Position numbers and translations under genes: made by a program. Shown one piece after another: positions 60,101 to 64,000 of a stretch of DNA of 64,000 nt. How positions within the stretch are numbered: position 1 is the stretch's first letter; each line of letters starts with the position of its first letter. This DNA comes from Takakia lepidozioides. Its lineage: Eukaryota; Streptophyta; Takakiopsida; Takakiales; Takakiaceae. Under the pieces are notes generated by a model, which did no database searches, was not told the DNA's origin, and saw nothing but the letters and a program-made list of their open reading frames with translations. The stretch spans positions 10,292,001 to 10,356,000 of the forward strand of contig CM060733.1 in the NCBI GenBank assembly GCA_030704615.1, written 5' to 3'.

Positions 60101-63100
60101 ATGAGCATGCACGTTGCAAAATGAGTGCAGACTTATTGTCATCAATCCGAGTGTACTCAGGCAGTCAATCAACTCGTGCATCCCAATTCAGGAGTCTATT
60201 TTTTGAGGAAGAGGCTTAAGTTGAAGTTGTGTTGCAGATTAGAGTCGGCACTAAGGAGTGACTCAAGGCCATTGTTACATGGAGCAGTAAGAATTGTTCA
60301 GGAGCTGGGAAAGAGCCGGGCAGCAGCAGTTGCAGTACAAGGATATACCTTGGATGACATGATCCAACCCGACGCCTCTGTTGACAACAGCATGTCAGTG
60401 TCTGATGTGATCAAGTCTGAGTCGGAGGAGTTTGCAGATGGTTCAAGTGCTGAAGGTTAGTAGTTTCCTCCATTATTTTCTTTGTTCTCATTTGTACCCC
60501 TGTTAACCTTCAGTGAAGGATTGTACTTTCTGTGGGATGGGTCTTGTCTGAATTGGTTCTCATGAGAGCCCGCTCAAGCTGGTTGAGGTAGGTCTTGACG
60601 TAGGTTCGTGATGTGTTGCAGTTTCACGGAACAAGGTGGTGCCAACAGGTGGCAAGGAGTCAATCGCCACTATGCTGTTGGGACTGATGGAAGCTGTCCG
60701 CACAACAGTAGCGTGTGAGTGTGTATATGTGCGAGCTGCTGCCATCAAAGCTCTGATATGGATGCAAAGTCCCTATGCCTCAGTAGATGAACTGAAGGCC
60801 ATTATTTCTGGCGAGCTGACTGATCCTTCATGGCCTGCCTCGCTACTCAATGACATTATGCTGACATTACATGCTCGCTTTAAGGTTTGTTGACCTTCTT
60901 TAGCAATGCACTCCTGAATCTGGTTTCTGCCGAGCCGCTGCTCTATTCAATTTTCTAGTGCCAGCTGATGACTGGTAGTTATGTAGGACTGCTCGTGATT
61001 GGAGTACAAGCAGTCATTGAAGAAATAGACCAAGATGAATTGATTTATGAAATCACCAAGCCTTGATAGATGAAAGGCTATTGCTGCTTCCATGCCCGTG
61101 ATGCTGGATGAAACAGCCTCGCCATGACCATGATCCTCAGTCTTATATGTTAGTTATATGTTTAATAGTGAAACTGGTTGATGATTGAGTGCAGGCCACC
61201 CCCGATATGGCAGTAATGTTACTGGACATTTCCAGGCTATTTGCAACAAAAGTTCCTGGGAAAATTGACTCTGATGTGTTACAACTCCTCTGGAAGGTAG
61301 ACATGCCATTGAGATTGATTGCAAGAGATAGGTATACGCGTAGTGTCACTCTTCCTCATTTATGTTAAAGAAAACCAATAGAGAGCCCTATGTCTCCTCA
61401 ACGCTTACCTTGATTTTCAGATGTAATTGATTGTGTGCATATCAGTTTTCGGATTGTTGTTGTAGATGGCCTACTGTTGGTTATAACGGTACGAGTCTAC
61501 TTTGTTGGGTGAGCTTCTAATACAGGCTGTATGTGCCTGATGCAGACTTGTCTAGTAGGGTCAGGACCAGATGGGAAGCACACATCTTTAGAGGCAGTAA
61601 CGGTGGTTCTTGACCTGCCCCCCCCACCACCAGTATCAATGTCTGCATCCAAATTGATGGAACGTGTTGATCCCAAGTCTGCAATTGCACTACAGCGGTT
61701 GGTTCAAGCTGCGGTACATCTCTAAATATAACTCTCATTGTGTATAGGCAGAACTTTTGTTTTAGCACTTTGTCAAGGGAGTTTTCTTCTGTGTATCATG
61801 AGTATATTGCCTGCATAGGCCACAAATAGCTGATGAAGGAAGTGAGCAGGTGTGGTTTCTGGGAGAAAATGCCAACTATGCAGCAGCAGAGTATGCTTGG
61901 GAGTCAGCCACACCCCCTGGCACTGCTCTCATGATGCTGGATGGTGACAAAATGGTTACTGCAGCCAGCTCTAGGAATCCCACACTTGCAGGAGCAGTCA
62001 CCCGTCTTCAACGATGTGCTATCAGTGGGAGCTGGGAGGTATGTTGAGCATTGCAGGCACTGAAACCATTCTGCAGTAGTCGTAATCCATTTAAATATTG
62101 GTGTTTTTGGTGAGGGTCCTTTCTTCCATTCTTCGAAGACATCTGACATTTCCTTAAGTTTGCAGAGGCTGGTAGTTCATAGATGCCTGCTCTAGTGAGC
62201 TGTATCTGTTGAAGTTTAGGATGCCAATTTCCTGAGGTAAGAACTGTGCTACTGCTCACAGCTGCGAGTCAGTATGTGCTTTTGCAGAGAGAAAAGAAAG
62301 TGGTGGCAAAAGTCTTTGAAAAATGTCTTCACAGGAATATTGATCAGGTCCTTGGTCCACATTACAGGTACGGATTATTGCAGCACAGGCACTTGTGACA
62401 GTGGCCATCAGGTCTGGTGAGCCCTATAGGCTTCAAATATATGAGTTTCTGCACACCCTAGCACAGGGACAGGCAAGACAGAAAGTGATTGATGCAGCTG
62501 CTAGTAATGGGGAGGACCAAGGTGCTAGTGGGACAGGTCTTAGCTCCATCATTGCACCCATGTTGAAGGTGTTGGATGAGATGTACAAGGGTCAAGATCA
62601 GTTGATCAAGTATGTGCTCAACTTCCCTACCTGTCATATTTACTGCCTGCCAGAGAATTTTCATTTACTGACTATGGTGACTTTTCATCAATGTTCTGCA
62701 ATGCCTTCTGCCTTTTAGCCGACTATATTATGTGTTTAATAGTATGAGTAGTTCATTGATTACCCTTTCCTTATTTTAGATCACGGCTTGCACACAGCTT
62801 GTTGCATGTGAGGCTGGGCTTGGTTCTGAGCTAGGAGTTGAAGGTTGCAGGGATATGAGACAGCATGATAATAGCAAGCAGGAGTGGACTGATGATGACC
62901 TGCGGGTGCTGTATGAAACTCACGAGAGACTTCTTGACCTTGTGTCACTCTTTTGTTTTGTACCTCGTTCCAAGTATCTGCCTCTTGGACCAACGAGGTA
63001 ATTACTCAATGGGTCTGGCTTGTTCTGTGCCCTACTAATTTGCAAGGAGGGAGATTCTTTTTGTGGTGTAGAAGCCTATCATTTTCAGAGATGATTTATG

Positions 63101-63962
63101 TTTTTAGAAAAGGGGGACTGTCTCTCTTCAACATCGCACAAACCTCCCAACTTGTCATGCTTTGACTTTTCATTTTCTCCTCCACATCAAAACAATGTAA
63201 CCGATTCATGGTTTGTCTTGTCCCTTCAAGGTGGAGAATTTTGGGTTAGTTATTATTGCTGAGCTGATTCTAGTTGTTGTGGTTGAATGTTTGAAGCTCA
63301 CAACGCACTGCCAATATCATCCACCTAAGTTATGACCTCATTTGAAATTTGCTCAGTTTGGTGTTTGTGGAGTAGTTGGGTTCCCATGGTGGGTTGGCAG
63401 TGATGTATGATTGGTCATTGCAGTGCAAAGCTGGTGGGCATGTACTGCAACAAACACCACATTGATGCTGCAACTGGCTTCAATGACCCTGCAGTAGCCA
63501 CTGGCATAGCAGACCTGCTGGACTTCCCAGGTGGACGCATTGAGTATCCTCCTGTTCACATTGAGACTGCAGAGCCCACTCTCGCCTCTGAGAATCTCTG
63601 GGCTGCCAATCAACCTGCCATGGATTTGGTGAGACTGTTGTCTTCTGGACATGGGGATACCACTACGTAAACCAATGTTCATTCTCCACCATTGTGACTT
63701 AGGGTGTGTTTTGCGGTTCCTCTTCAATTATTACAGCTCTGGTGGGTGAGCCAGTGATTTGGTATCGTTGTTTTGAGAGCATTTTTGCATGCTACGAAAT
63801 TAATGGGTAAATAGTTCCAAAAAATGTGTGCAGGTGAACGATTTTCTTGGGGGAGCTGGAACTGATGCTCCAGAAGAGGAGGATGAGCCTGTGACCTCTC
63901 AGGTCCCCGTGAGTTATGATGACATGTGGGCCAAGACCCTCCTTGAAACCTCAGATGGGGAT
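54130..63962 (+). CDS. TASH3: TASH3, SH3-domain subunit of the TPLATE complex, 3'-incomplete
   Basis: Twenty-one exons (1035 residues, all phases agree): 54130-54360, 54782-54841, 54959-55051, 55814-56048, 56735-56841, 57007-57072, 57427-57527, 57899-57993, 58415-58435, 58699-58794, 58969-59089, 59675-59890, 60238-60455, 60622-60884, 61195-61296, 61546-61713, 61850-62038, 62368-62609, 62851-62997, 63424-63628, 63834-63962. Start ATG 54130 (GSLMDLMTSDP, as in plant TASH3). Conserved blocks: QKQLVHQVFPKLAVYSSVDP, PGGGIPTPNWDALAD, LYEIVFGILDK, RRLPLDSGNPAFLHRAVQG, LYQLLLDPSERVCFEA, RSGEPYRLQIYEFLH, SNGEDQGASGTG, LYETHERLLDLVS and YDDMWAKTLLE. These are adaptin-like helical repeats; the C-terminal SH3 domain (about 160 residues) lies beyond the right edge. 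Family knowledge: TASH3 is part of the octameric TPLATE complex that starts clathrin-mediated endocytosis at the plasma membrane. Exon 9 is a 21-base microexon. Intact. Confidence 0.96.
59340..59600 (-). pseudogene. LINE reverse-transcriptase C-terminal fragment in TASH3 intron 11
   Basis: The minus-strand text reads HIIVPLFHFTAATYGCEYWA, then KNLEPLQSAFLQEV, the layout of the region just after the catalytic core of LINE reverse transcriptases (LLYGCE.W....LE..Q..FLR). It has no YxDD core and no intact ends. It may be the upstream neighbour of the tail sequence found in the NPSN and transporter introns. Confidence 0.5.
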
Positions 63963-64000
63963 GTAAGTTGCTACACAGCAGAGCATTGTTCTCTTTGCTT

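Overview
The window is nuclear DNA of a green-lineage plant (streptophyte). Four multi-exon genes can be recognised from their spliced products: an ALKBH1-type dioxygenase, a novel plant SNARE (NPSN), an AAAP/SLC38-type amino acid transporter, and TASH3, the SH3-domain subunit of the plant-specific TPLATE endocytic complex. Introns have GT..AG borders, and degenerate TTTAGGG telomere-type repeats are present. The heavy and varied transposon load would suit a charophyte alga or a seed-free plant, but the species cannot be named from this sequence alone.

Layout. 0-2.3 kb: 3'-incomplete ALKBH1 gene (minus). 3.5-5.1 kb: an unrecognised small helical-protein gene (minus). 5.1-10.9 kb: gene-poor, with dispersed repeats and a satellite rich in telomere-like AGGGTTTAGGG runs. 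11.15-25.3 kb: a nested transposon. A decayed DUF7869-type gene (minus) has been split by an 11.6-kb Mutator-like element (MULE, 11960-23591), flanked by an exact 10-bp duplication. 25.3-31.9 kb: gene-poor, with a RING-H2 fossil. 31.9-39.8 kb: NPSN gene (minus, nine exons), with a LINE-tail array in one intron. 41.5-45.2 kb: a truncated, partly folded-back Copia retrotransposon carrying a 1.1-kb CACTA element in its primer-binding-site region. 46.35-51.1 kb: amino acid transporter (plus, 11 exons). 52.8-53.7 kb: a small, probably mitochondrial protein (minus), head-to-head with TASH3 (plus, 54.1 kb to beyond the right edge, 21 exons seen).

The most unusual object is the MULE. It carries two divergent genes. 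One (plus) is an intact MULE/SWIM transposase with a short stop-free intron. The other (minus, ten exons) encodes a protein with a ParB-like GNHR segment followed by a methyltransferase-like half, and is interrupted by several one-base frameshifts. Two introns of this second gene hold about 13 copies of a 20-bp near-palindrome (GAATGTCGTCAACGACATTC type). A transposon combining a transposase, a ParB/methyltransferase-like partner and an array of palindromic sites is the best candidate here for an undescribed system.

The housekeeping genes do not form a pathway together. TASH3 (endocytosis), NPSN (membrane fusion at the cell plate) and the transporter are all membrane-related, but the linkage looks incidental.
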